Below are positions 7,903-17,400 of a stretch of DNA of 54,975 nucleotides, piece after piece. The notes under the pieces are model-generated. The model was not told the origin of the DNA, searched no databases, and worked only from the letters and a program-made list of their open reading frames with translations. Both the position numbers and the translations under genes were made by a program. This DNA is from Halobacteriales archaeon QS_5_70_17 (GTDB lineage Archaea > Halobacteriota > Halobacteria > Halobacteriales > Haloarculaceae): NCBI GenBank assembly GCA_003021975.1, contig PXRR01000016.1, forward strand, positions 1-54,975. The letters are read 5' to 3'. Positions within the stretch are counted from its first letter, which is position 1. Every line of letters starts with the position of its first letter.

Positions 7903-9270
7903 TTAATGAACCATCTCCCCGAGCAGTTCCGCGGCGTCACCGCCCCGGCAGGCGTCCCGGCCGCCGGTGTGGGCCAGCCAGTCGAGTTCCATCAGCGAGT
8001 AGCGGTAGTGACAGTCCGCGGGCTCGACCGCGTTCCAGTAGAGGTGCCGGACGTCGGGAACGTCGCCGGCGTAAGGGCTGGCGGCGACGTTCTCGTCGCT
8101 GTTCTCCGCGAGGTCGGGCATCGGCGTCGGCTCGGGGGCGTCCACGGGGTCGAAGACGACCCCGGTCCCTCCCAGGGCGACGACGTTGAACACCACGACG
8201 GCGCCGACCGCGCCGACCAGCGCCCGCCGGGCCCGAGGGCGACCCATCTCCCGGAGGCGGTCGACGACGGCAGCGACGCCCAGCGCGAGGAACGCCAGCC
8301 CGGGGATCAGGTCGGTGTAGCCCCCGACCTCGAAGTCGACGAACAGGACGATCAGCGCGAACCAGCCGGCCGGGGCGAGCGCCCACCACGTCTCCCGCCA
8401 GTCGCGGGCCAGCCAGAGGAGGCCAGCGCCCCCGACCACCACCAGCGGCGCGGCCCACCGGAAGTGGACGGCGCCGGCGTAGATCCGCACGAGCAGCGGC
8501 GTGTGTTCCGAGAGGGACAGGGGGACGACCACCGCCTGAACGAGCATCGCGGTCGACCCGCCGGTCGCGACGACCGGCGCGAGCATCGCGGCGCTCAGCG
8601 CAGCGCCGCCGGCGACCAGCCGAGCGACCGCCCGCCGGTCGCCCCACGCGATCCCCAGCGCTACCAGCGGGAAGACCAGGCTGAGCTGCCAGTAGCCGAC
8701 CGCGGCGGCGGCGGCGACTCCGGCCGCGAACGGGCGGTCCTCCAGCGCGAGGTAGATCGCCAGCAGCCCCGCGAACAGCAGCGCGTACTTCGCCTTGTAG
8801 CCCAGCGCGGGCCGGAGGGCGAACCCCGGCAACAGGAACAGCGAGAGGCCCGCGACCGTGCTCGCGAGGGGGTCGGCGGTCAGGCGGTCGGCGAGCAGTC
8901 CAACGAGGACGACGGTCCCGGCCGCCAGTCCGAGCATCAGTCCGACGTTCAGCAGGTGGTACAGCGCCATGTTCCCGCCCGAGACGAGCGCGAGCAGCGC
9001 CGTCGTCTCGTAGGACAGCGGGGGCTTGGGCTCCCAGACGTCGAGGTAGAGCGCGCCTCCCTGGGTCATGTACCAGCCCGCGTGCTGGAAGATCGCGGCG
9101 TCCGGCGTCATCGGCGGGCGGTCGTGCCCGATCACGGTCCGGAGGTACGCCGTCATCTCGACGAGAAACGCCGTCGCCCCCAGCAACACGAGCCAGGGCC
9201 GATCGACCAGCGAGCGAAGGTCCGGAACCGCCTCTGAGAGCCACTGAGAGCCGGGCGACGCCTGACTCAC
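7903..9270 (-). CDS. GT-C fold membrane glycosyltransferase (dolichyl-phosphate-mannose mannosyltransferase-like)
   Basis: 455 aa with about ten hydrophobic segments. The first external loop carries an acidic motif (MTPDAAIFQHAGWYMTQGG) and DVWEPKPPL, in the place of the catalytic acid of GT39/GT83-like GT-C enzymes, which use lipid-linked sugars on the outer membrane face. A soluble tail after about residue 380 (DPVDAPEPTP..YWNAVEPADC) is short. Likely role: adding a sugar from a dolichyl-phosphate donor to S-layer or other surface glycans. The start is the GTG at 9270, with a GGGGGTGG stretch upstream; no better ATG precedes the first helix. Donor and acceptor are inferred. Confidence 0.8.
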   Translation of the reverse strand: MSQASPGSQWLSEAVPDLRSLVDRPWLVLLGATAFLVEMTAYLRTVIGHDRPPMTPDAAIFQHAGWYMTQGGALYLDVWEPKPPLSYETTALLALVSGGNMALYHLLNVGLMLGLAAGTVVLVGLLADRLTADPLASTVAGLSLFLLPGFALRPALGYKAKYALLFAGLLAIYLALEDRPFAAGVAAAAAVGYWQLSLVFPLVALGIAWGDRRAVARLVAGGAALSAAMLAPVVATGGSTAMLVQAVVVPLSLSEHTPLLVRIYAGAVHFRWAAPLVVVGGAGLLWLARDWRETWWALAPAGWFALIVLFVDFEVGGYTDLIPGLAFLALGVAAVVDRLREMGRPRARRALVGAVGAVVVFNVVALGGTGVVFDPVDAPEPTPMPDLAENSDENVAASPYAGDVPDVRHLYWNAVEPADCHYRYSLMELDWLAHTGGRDACRGGDAAELLGEMVH

Positions 9271-9415
9271 CGGCGTCCACCCCCCGATCGACGATGGACA
9301 TCGATCATGGACGTACGCTCGTACTACGCGGGAATTACTACCCGCTGACTACTTTTCGAAACGGTCCGGGCGAGCGCCGGTAGGCCGCGCGTAACGGGGC
9401 GAAACGGCAGACGCG

Positions 9416-11335
9416 TTACTTGAACCGGAACGTCTCGAGGTTCTTGGGCGCGAACGTCCGCATGTTGAACTCGTGGTACAGCGCGCTCGAGAGGTCCTGG
9501 ACCGAGGACTCGTCCCCGTGAACGCAGAGCACCTTCTCGGGACGGGGGTTCATCGTGCGCACGAAGTTCTCGAGGCCCTGTCGGTCGGCGTGCCCGGAGA
9601 AGCCGTCCACGGTCTCGACGTCCATCTGCAGGGTGAGCGTGTTCGACCGGCCGCCCCGGCCGTTGATCGGGATCTCGTCCCAGCCGTTCTGGATGCGGCG
9701 GCCCAGCGTCCCCTGGGCCTGGTAGCCGACGAACACCATCCGCGAGTCCGAGTGCGATCCGAGGTGTTCGAGCCAGGACATGATCGGGCCGCCGGTGACC
9801 ATCCCCGACGTCGAGAGGACGATACACTGGTCGCCGTCGGCGACCTCCTGGCGCTCCTCCTCGCCGCCGTCGATGTGGTTGAACTGCGGGGCCAGGAAGG
9901 GGTTCTCGTCCTCGTGGAAGATGCGGTCCCGCAGGTCGTCACGGAGGTACTCGGGGTAGGTGGTGTGGATGGCGGTGGCCTCCCAGATCATCCCGTCCAG
10001 GTGGACCGGCATCTCCGGGATGTCGCCGCTGCGCATCGCCTCCTCGATGACGAGCATGATCTCCTGGGAGCGCCCGACGGCGAACGCCGGGATCAGTACT
10101 TTCCCCCCTTTCTCGTAGGTCTCGTTGATGACCTCCTTGAGCTTTCGCTCGGAGTCCTCCTGGTCGGTCTGGTAGTCGTTGCGGCCGCCGTAGGTCGACT
10201 CCAGCACCAGCGTCTCCACCCGGGGGAACTCGTTGACCGCGCCGTTGAACAGGCGCGTGTCGTCGTAGTGGATGTCCCCGGAGAACGCGACGTTGTAGAG
10301 GCCGTCGCCGATGTGGAAGTGGCTCACCGCGCTCCCGAGGATGTGACCCGCGTTGTGGAAGGTGAGCTTCACGTCCGGCGCGATGTCGGTCACGTCGCCG
10401 TACTCCAGCGGGATGGTGTGTTTGATCGCCTCCCGGACCATCTCGGACTCGTAGGGGGGCGCCCGCCCCTCCTTGGCCGCGACGTCGAGGTAGTCGAGCG
10501 TCAGCAGCCCCATCAGGTCCCGGGTCGGCTCCGTGCAGTAGATCGGCCCGTCGTAGCCGTACTTGTACAGCAGCGGGATGAGCGCGGAGTGATCGAGGTG
10601 AGCGTGGGTGAGAACGACGGCGTCGAGGTTCTGCGCGCCGGCGCCCAGTGCCTCGGGCACCTGGAGGTAGGGCACCTCGCCGTCGGCGCCGGGCTTGTCG
10701 CCGCAGTCGATCAGTACCCGCGTCTCGGGTGTGTTGAGGATGAACGAGGCGCGGCCGACCTCGCGACAGCACCCCAGCGTGGTGATGCGGACCCACTCCT
10801 CGTCGGACATCTCCTCGCGGTGGATCTGCCGGCCGACCCGCTCTAGGATGTCCCGGCGATCGTCGCGCTCCTGCTTCAGGAAGTTCCGGACGTTCGAGAC
10901 CGTCGAGGACTCGATGGGCGGGGTCCGGACCACCTCGGGCGTCCAGCCGACGCGCTGGGTGATCTCCCGGAGCGTCGAGCCGTGCCGGCCGATGACCATC
11001 CCCGGCTTCTGGGCCTCGATGACCACCTCGCCGGTGTCGGCGTGGAAGTCGAGGTCGGTGACGCCGGCTTCCTCCGGGATGACCGATCGGATCTCGGCCT
11101 CGGCGTCGGTGGGACGCGAGAGGACGTCCGGGTCCGGCCGGACGGTGATCCGCTTCCGGAGTTTGCCCGCGAGCGTCCGGATGAGGTCGCCGTCCTGGGC
11201 GAACCGCTTCGGGTCGCGGGTGTAGATGACCAGTTCCGGACCCTCGTACGTGACGTCGGAGATCGATATGTCGTCGGGGATCTCGTCGGCGATCTGTGCC
11301 TTGAGGTCGTCGAGTTGCTTCTCTACCGTGCTCAT
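9416..11335 (-). CDS. aCPSF1/FttA-type beta-CASP ribonuclease with N-terminal KH domains
   Basis: 639 aa. Two KH-type RNA-binding domains fill the first 145 residues (GMVIGRHGS at 112-120 is the GxxG loop). The metallo-beta-lactamase core starts near 185 with the zinc motif THAHLDH (His244, His246, Asp248, His249), further metal ligands in NAGHILGSA and FSGDIHYDD, and the beta-CASP part with VLSTSGM and the final FSGHADRQGL and VHGDE motifs. Archaeal homologues end transcripts by cutting RNA after U-rich tracts and travel with RNA polymerase. All catalytic residues are present and the length is standard. The ATG at 11335 gives the conserved N-terminus. Confidence 0.96.
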   Translation of the reverse strand: MSTVEKQLDDLKAQIADEIPDDISISDVTYEGPELVIYTRDPKRFAQDGDLIRTLAGKLRKRITVRPDPDVLSRPTDAEAEIRSVIPEEAGVTDLDFHADTGEVVIEAQKPGMVIGRHGSTLREITQRVGWTPEVVRTPPIESSTVSNVRNFLKQERDDRRDILERVGRQIHREEMSDEEWVRITTLGCCREVGRASFILNTPETRVLIDCGDKPGADGEVPYLQVPEALGAGAQNLDAVVLTHAHLDHSALIPLLYKYGYDGPIYCTEPTRDLMGLLTLDYLDVAAKEGRAPPYESEMVREAIKHTIPLEYGDVTDIAPDVKLTFHNAGHILGSAVSHFHIGDGLYNVAFSGDIHYDDTRLFNGAVNEFPRVETLVLESTYGGRNDYQTDQEDSERKLKEVINETYEKGGKVLIPAFAVGRSQEIMLVIEEAMRSGDIPEMPVHLDGMIWEATAIHTTYPEYLRDDLRDRIFHEDENPFLAPQFNHIDGGEEERQEVADGDQCIVLSTSGMVTGGPIMSWLEHLGSHSDSRMVFVGYQAQGTLGRRIQNGWDEIPINGRGGRSNTLTLQMDVETVDGFSGHADRQGLENFVRTMNPRPEKVLCVHGDESSVQDLSSALYHEFNMRTFAPKNLETFRFK

Positions 11336-11504
11336 GAGTTGAGTCGAGAGGGCGGGGTTCCGGGACGCGCCGACGGCCCTCCGTGTCCGATCGGCTCCCG
11401 AACGGCGAGCGACTTCCCGGGGACGAAGGAGTACGTCATGCTAGGGAGTCGTGACCGTTGTGACGGCCCGGAAAACCCGCGTTATCGGTCTCTATACCGG
11501 CACG

Positions 11505-11514
11505 ATTATAAAAG
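11505..11514 (+). promoter_or_regulatory. TATA box
   Basis: GATTATAAAAG region about 41-50 nt before the ATG at 11555, in a short AT-rich island of the 219-nt divergent gap between the aCPSF1 gene and the 171-aa gene. It points rightward and implies a 5' leader of roughly 15-25 nt. The rest of the gap shows nothing else. Confidence 0.55.
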
Positions 11515-11554
11515 CCTTCGCAAAGCCCACGTGCCGCGCCGCCGACATCGGAGC

Positions 11555-12070
11555 ATGCGCGTCACGCCCGCCCGCGTCCGCGAGGAGTACGAGTTCGTCC
11601 GCGACCGCCCCATCGCCCCGCTGATCACCGACGTCCGGGAGCGCCTGGGCGAGCAGTTCGGCGCCGAGGTCCCCGGCGTCTCCGCCGAGCGGTACCGCCG
11701 CGAGGTCGCGGCCGTCTTCGCCGACGGCGACCGGGCGGTCAACGCCGCGGCGCTGGTCGCGCTCCTGCGCGACCTCGACGTGGAGGGGGATTACCCGGGG
11801 TTCGTCGTCGACGAACTGCTCGGCCGGCAGCTCGCGGCGACCATCGCCGGCGGCCAGCCGCTGGAACTGCTCGCGGAGGCCACGTTTCACTACGCAGACG
11901 TCCACGTCCACGGTGAGGACGAGGCCGCCGGCCTCGACGACCTCGACGCCGCGCTCGCCGCGGGGTTCCAGACCCGGCTGCCGGGCTGGGAGTGGCGCGA
12001 GGGCGCGTCGCCGTTCGCCGTCGACCCGGACCTCGATCCGGGCGCCGGTTCGACCGCGGACCGAGAGTGA
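11555..12070 (+). CDS. Conserved haloarchaeal-type hypothetical protein
   Basis: 171 aa, soluble and acidic. Helix-rich N-terminus (TPARVREEYEFVRDRPIAPL), a central region with VNAAALVALLRDLDVEGDYPG, then an acidic C-terminal tail (DPDLDPGAGSTADRE). No metal or nucleotide motif seen. Start at the ATG at 11555 is supported by the TATA box upstream. Divergent from aCPSF1. I do not recognise the family. Confidence 0.75.
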   Translation: MRVTPARVREEYEFVRDRPIAPLITDVRERLGEQFGAEVPGVSAERYRREVAAVFADGDRAVNAAALVALLRDLDVEGDYPGFVVDELLGRQLAATIAGGQPLELLAEATFHYADVHVHGEDEAAGLDDLDAALAAGFQTRLPGWEWREGASPFAVDPDLDPGAGSTADRE

Positions 12071-12113
12071 CGGAGAATGACCCCTTCTCGACCGCGAGAG
12101 CCGTCGGTGTTCG

Positions 12114-12542
12114 CTACTCCCCGACGTAGTTCATCGTCACGAACCCCTCCTCGCGGCCGTCGACCTCGACAGTCGGATCGTGGGTCTCGAAGCCGACCCG
12201 CTCGTAGAACGGTACCAACCCCTCCCGGCAGCGCAGGTCCAGTACCTCCAGTTCCGTGAGACCGTCGCAGTCGACGACGGCCTCCATGAGTCTCCGTCCG
12301 ACACCCTCGCCGCGGCGGTCCTCGGCAACGATCACATCGTAAACTGTCCCGTAAAAAGTGCCGTCGGCGAGTACCCGCGCGGCGGCGACGAGCGTCCCGT
12401 CGTCCCGGATGCCGAGCGCGATGTCCGTCCCCGCGAGCGCCGCGTGCACCTCCGCGGGGGTCCGGTCGGTCCACCAGTCGTGATCCCCGAAGAGGGCAGC
12501 CAGCTCGTCGGCGTCTTCGGGTCCCAGGTCGACGACCTCCAT
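12114..12542 (-). CDS. GNAT-family N-acetyltransferase
   Basis: 142 aa. GNAT fold with motif A RRGEGVGRRLMEAVV (acetyl-CoA pyrophosphate loop, R-x-x-G-x-G) after the beta strand VYDVIVAED, and motif B FYERVGFE near the C-terminus. It should transfer an acetyl group from acetyl-CoA to a small-molecule or protein amine; the acceptor is unknown. The ATG at 12542 is preferred to longer in-frame starts, whose extra 100 residues are Arg/Ser/Gly-rich and look non-coding. It lies tail to tail with the 171-aa gene. Confidence 0.9.
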   Translation of the reverse strand: MEVVDLGPEDADELAALFGDHDWWTDRTPAEVHAALAGTDIALGIRDDGTLVAAARVLADGTFYGTVYDVIVAEDRRGEGVGRRLMEAVVDCDGLTELEVLDLRCREGLVPFYERVGFETHDPTVEVDGREEGFVTMNYVGE

Positions 12543-12602
12543 GCTCGCGCCTGACTGCTCCCGTGGCGTAAGCGTTCGGGCTTTGCGGAGTTCTCTCGCC
12601 AA

Positions 12603-12767
12603 GTGCGAGCCGAACTCGTCTCGTTCCGACGCTTCCGACGACCGAGAGACGCTCCGCGGCGCGCCTCGGCTCTCGCCGGCGTCGAGGCGGTCGCGCCGGT
12701 CCTCGTCGTCGTCGCCCCCATCGCCTGCGGGTTGCTCGCGGTGACCGCGCTGGGGGCCGTGCTCTGA
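12603..12767 (+). CDS. Candidate small membrane protein (weak)
   Basis: In the 314-nt gap between the GNAT and proS genes, a GTG at 12603 opens a 54-aa frame. The first 25 residues are Arg-rich, unlike haloarchaeal proteins, but the end (VAPVLVVVAPIACGLLAVTA) is a convincing transmembrane helix. It may be a real single-span protein with a later start I cannot fix, or a relic. No clear promoter. The rest of this gap shows no other feature. Confidence 0.25.
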   Translation: MRAELVSFRRFRRPRDAPRRASALAGVEAVAPVLVVVAPIACGLLAVTALGAVL

Positions 12768-12856
12768 CCCGGCCGAGCGTCGCGTCCGGACGCCGTCCGC
12801 GCCAGGCCGTCCCGACATCGCGTCGGACTTAAGCCCGCCCTGTGACACCTACGGGT

Positions 12857-14311
12857 ATGAGCGGCGAGCAGGAACTCGGGATCACCGAGTCCAAGGAGCA
12901 CAACCCCGGCGACTGGTACGCCGAGGTCGTCCAGAAGGCCGGGCTGGCGGACTACGCGCCGATGGGGGGGTTCATCGTCACGCGCCCCCGGGGGTACGCG
13001 CTCTGGGAGCGCCTCCAGGGGTACCTCGACGGCTGGTTCAAGGAGACCGGCGTGCAGAACGCCTACTTCCCGATGTTCATCCCCGAGAGCTACCTCGAGC
13101 GGGAGAAGGACATCGTCGAGGGGTTCGACCCCGAGGTGGCGTGGGTGACCCAGGGGGGGCACGACGAACTGGAGGAGCGGCTCGCGGTCCGGCCCACCAG
13201 CGAGTCGATCATCACGCCCTTCATCTCCCAGTGGGTGCGCAGCCACCGCGACCTCCCGATGCGGGTCAACCAGTGGTGTTCGGTCGTCCGGTGGGAGGCC
13301 ACCGAGACCAAGCCGTTCATCCGGACCAAGGAGTTCCTCTGGCAGGAGGGCCACACCGCCCACCGCGACCACGAGTCGGCCTGGGAGGAGACGATGCTCC
13401 GGCTGGAGCAGTACGAGCGGCTCTACGAGGACGTGCTCGCGCTTCCCCCGCTGAAGGGACGCAAGCCGCCCCACGACAAGTTCCCCGGCGCACACACCAC
13501 GACGACGGTCGAAACCCTGATGCCCGACGGCAAGTCCGTCCAGGCGGCGACCTCGCACTACCTGGGAACCTCCTTCGCGGAGGCCTACGACGTCGCCTAC
13601 GCCGACGAGGACGAGGAGGAACGGCTCGCGAACACGACCTCCTGGGGGCTCTCCTGGCGGGCGCTGGGCGCGCTGATCATGAGCCACTCCGACGACCAGG
13701 GGCTCGTCGTCCCGCCGACGCTCGCGCCCGACCAGGTCGTGATCGTCCCCATCTGGCAGGAGGAGACCCGCGACGCGGTGCTCGAGTACGCCGACGGGAT
13801 CCGCGAGGCGCTCGCGGGGGCGGGCGTGCGCGTCCGCCTCGACGACCGCGACCAGCGCAACCCCGGGTTCAAGTACAACGAGTGGGAGCTGAAGGGCGTC
13901 CCCCTGCGGATCGAGGTCGGCCCCAACGAGGTCGAGGACGGCGAGGCGACGCTGGTCCACCGCCCCGACGGGGAACGCGAGGTCGCCGACCGGGAGGGGG
14001 TCGTCGACGCCGTCGACGACGCCCTCGACACGGTGTACGCGAAGCTGTACGCGGCCGCCGAGGAGCGCCTGGAGGAGAACGTCCGGGAGGCCCACGGCCG
14101 CGGGGAGATCCTCGGGACCATCGGGCGACACGGCGGCTACGTGAAGACCGGCTGGTGCGGCGACGAGGCCTGCGAGACCGAGATCAAAGACGAGATCGCG
14201 GCCGAGATCGTCATGGTGCCGCTGGACGACGACGCCGACCCCGTCCACGAGGACTGCGGGGTCTGCGGGGCCCCGGCGACGACGACCGCCTACTTCGCGC
14301 AGTCGTACTGA
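12857..14311 (+). CDS. proS: Prolyl-tRNA synthetase (archaeal/eukaryal type)
   Basis: 484 aa. Class II synthetase that charges tRNA-Pro. The catalytic core shows motif 1 around PMFIPESYLEREK, motif 2 (VNQWCSVVRWE and IRTKEFLWQEGHTA) and motif 3 (TTSWGLSWRALGALIMSH). The anticodon-binding domain starts near 290 (LAPDQVVIVPIW). The archaeal-type C-terminal zinc-binding module carries cysteines in WCGDEACE and EDCGVCGAP and ends with the typical Tyr (FAQSY). Length is standard. The ATG at 12857 was chosen; it lies 15 nt inside a slightly longer reading and gives the family N-terminus. Confidence 0.97.
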   Translation: MSGEQELGITESKEHNPGDWYAEVVQKAGLADYAPMGGFIVTRPRGYALWERLQGYLDGWFKETGVQNAYFPMFIPESYLEREKDIVEGFDPEVAWVTQGGHDELEERLAVRPTSESIITPFISQWVRSHRDLPMRVNQWCSVVRWEATETKPFIRTKEFLWQEGHTAHRDHESAWEETMLRLEQYERLYEDVLALPPLKGRKPPHDKFPGAHTTTTVETLMPDGKSVQAATSHYLGTSFAEAYDVAYADEDEEERLANTTSWGLSWRALGALIMSHSDDQGLVVPPTLAPDQVVIVPIWQEETRDAVLEYADGIREALAGAGVRVRLDDRDQRNPGFKYNEWELKGVPLRIEVGPNEVEDGEATLVHRPDGEREVADREGVVDAVDDALDTVYAKLYAAAEERLEENVREAHGRGEILGTIGRHGGYVKTGWCGDEACETEIKDEIAAEIVMVPLDDDADPVHEDCGVCGAPATTTAYFAQSY

Positions 14312-14363
14312 CCTTCAGGGGGTTCGAATCACCTTACATAATGGCCGTAAACTAAGCCGGAAA

Positions 14364-14389
14364 CATATGTCTTAATATAGCATTAATAT
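14364..14389. promoter_or_regulatory. AT-rich island with TTAATAT repeats ahead of gltB
   Basis: A CATATG palindrome (14364-14369), TTAATAT (14372-14378) and ATTAATAT (14382-14389) stand in otherwise GC-rich DNA, 55-80 nt before the gltB ATG. It probably holds the TATA box and may hold a regulator site. A GGGGC-GCC-GCCCC hairpin at 14420-14432 would fall in the transcript leader just before the start codon. Confidence 0.45.
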
Positions 14390-14443
14390 GGCAAATGCCC
14401 CTTGAGCAGAAGTCTCATAGGGGCGCCGCCCCCGTGGTTATCC

Positions 14444-17400
14444 ATGCCAGAACGAACGAGTAGCGCGAGCGGTGCCGGGCTCGCGTCCCCGGAGGATTCC
14501 CGATCGAACTGCGGTGTAGGTGTCGTGATGGATCTGGATGGGGGTGCCTCGCACCAGGTCGTATCGGACGGGATCGAGCTGCTGGAGAACCTGGAACACC
14601 GGAGCACGACGGGCGCCGAGGAGGACACCGGCGACGGGGCCGGGATCATGCTCCAGACTCCCTACGAATTCTTCGACGACGAGTTCGGGGGTCTCCCCGA
14701 GGTCAGCGCCGTCGGTTCGATCTTCTTTCCGCGGGACGAGACGGCCCGCGGGGACCTCCAGGACCTGATCGAGGAGGTCCTCGGCGATCACGGCCTCGCG
14801 GTCGTCGGCTGGCGGAACGTCCCGACGGACAACGAGGGGCTGGGGGAGACGGCCGTCGAGTCCGAACCCGACGTGTGGCAGGTGGCGGTCGCGCCCGACG
14901 ACGACTGCGACGCCGACAGCTTCGACCGGCGGCTCTACGTCGGCCGGAAGGACCTGGAACACGCCGTCGAGGAGCGGGCCGTCGACGGCAGCGAGCGCTT
15001 CTACGTCTGTTCGCTCGACCGGGAGACGGTCGCCTACAAGGGGCTGCTGAAGGCCGAACAGCTCCCCTCCTACTACCCCGACCTGCGCGACGAGCGGATC
15101 CGGTCGACGTTCGTGCTGGTCCACGCGCGGTTCTCGACGAACACGCTCGGCGCGTGGCACCTCGCACACCCTTACCGCTCTATCGTCCACAACGGCGAGT
15201 TCAACACCATCCAGGGCAACATCAACTGGATGCGGGCCCGGGAGAACGACCTCGAGCACCCGGCGCTGAGCGAGCGGGACCTCGACACCCTCCGGCCGAT
15301 CATCGACGACCCCGAGCAGTCCGACACCGCGAGCGTCGACAACGCCCTCGAACTGCTCCTCGAGACGGGCCGGGACCTCCCGCACGCCCTCCGGATGCTC
15401 ATCCCCGAGGCCTGGCGCGACGAGTCGACCCACGTCGACGAGGCCCGCAAGGAGTGGTACGACTTCCACGCCTCGCTGATCGAGCCCTGGGACGGCCCGG
15501 CGCTGGTGGCGGCCACCGACGGCGACCGCGTCGGCGCGGTCCTCGACCGCAACGGGCTGCGCCCCTGCCGGTACGACGTGCTGGAGGACAACACGCTCGT
15601 GATGGCCAGCGAGGTCGGCGCCCTCGACTACGACACCGACGAGGTGCGCGAGCGGGGCCGGCTCCAGCCCGGCCAGCTGTTCCTCGCCGACCCCGATGAG
15701 GGGCGGGTCATCCCCGACGCCGAGGTGTTCGACGACCTCGTCGACGAGAAGTACGGCGAGTGGGTCGACGACCAGCAGCTCCGACTGGACGAGATCGCCG
15801 AGAGCGAGCGCGCCGCCCGCGACCCCGTCGACGGGCTGCGCGCCCACCAGGCGCTGCACGGCTACACCCGCGACGAGATCGACCACCTGATCGAGCCGAT
15901 GGCCACCGAGGGGAAAGACCCCGTCGGGTCGATGGGCGACGACACGCCGCTGTCGGTGCTCTCGGAGTTCAACCGGCCGCTGGCCTCCTACTTCAAGCAG
16001 CTGTTCGCGCAGGTGACCAACCCGCCGCTCGACTACATCCGGGAGGAGCTGGTCACCTCGCTGGAGTGTCGCCTCGGCGAGCAGCGCAACCTGCTCGAGG
16101 AGTCCCCCGAGCACGCCCGCCAGCTCGTGCTCGACTCGCCGTTCCTCACCGACGAGGAGACCGCCGCGATCAAGGACCTCGGCGGGACGCTCTCCTCGAC
16201 GACCGTCGACATCACCTTCGAGGAGGGCGTCGACCTCGAGAGCGCCGTCAGGGAGGTCCGGTCGGCCGCGGCCGAGCAGGCCGACGAGCACGACGTCCTC
16301 GTGCTCTCCGACCGGGGGGCGGGCGAGGGCCGGCTCCCGGTCCCGAGCCTGCTCGCGGTCGGCGCGGTCCACCACCACCTCGTCCGGACGGGCCAGCGCA
16401 ACCGCGTCGGGATCGTCCTCGAGTCGGGCGACCCGCGGACCGTCCACCAGGCGGCCACGCTGGTCGGCTACGGCGCCGGCGCGATCAACCCCTACCTCGC
16501 CTTCCAGACCATCGAGGACGTCGTCGCCGGCCCGGACGGCGCCGACCCCGAGGTCGCCATCGGCGCCTACCTCACCGCCCTGGAGGACGGCCTCCTGAAG
16601 ACGATGGCCAAGATGGGAATCTCGACCGTGGAGAGCTACCGCGGCGCCCAGATCTTCGAGGCCGTCGGGCTGGATTCGGGGTTCGTCGCGGAGTACTTCG
16701 AGGGGACGACCGCCCGGACCGGCGGCATCGGCGTCGAGGAGCTCGAGACGGACCTCCGGCGGCGCTACGCCGTCGCCTTCGAGGACGACCCCGACCTCGA
16801 ACACCAGGGCGAGTTCCAGCACCGCAAGACCGGCATCTACCACGAGTGGAACCCGAAGACGGTCGGGACGCTCCAGCAGGCCGTCCGGCAGGGCGACTAC
16901 GAGCAGTACCGGGAGTTCGCCGATCTGTCGAACGACCAGACCGAGCGCCTCCAGACGCTGCGCGGGCTACTGGAGTTCGACTCCGAGCGCGAGTCGATCC
17001 CGGTCGAGGACGTCGAGCCGGTCTCGTCGATCGTCGAGCGGTTCTCGACGGCCGCGATGAGCCTCGGATCGCTCTCCCCGGAGGCCCACGAGACCAACGC
17101 CGTCGCGATGAACCGGCTCGGCGGGAAGTCCAACACCGGGGAGGGCGGCGAGCCCCCCGAACGGTTCGACACGGAGAAGGAGTGCAGCATCAAGCAGGTC
17201 GCCTCCGGGCGGTTCGGCGTCACGAGCGACTACCTCTCGAACGCCGACGAACTGCAGATCAAGATGGCCCAGGGGTCCAAGCCCGGCGAGGGCGGCCACC
17301 TCCCCGGGATGAAGGTCAACGAGATGATCGCCCACGTCCGCTACTCGACGCCGGGCGTGGGGCTGATCTCGCCGCCGCCGCTGCACGACATCTACTCCAT

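Noticed and set aside
14318..14340. GGTTCGAATC, resembling a tRNA T-loop
   Set aside because: The flanking bases do not pair as a T-stem and no D-arm, anticodon arm or acceptor stem is present.
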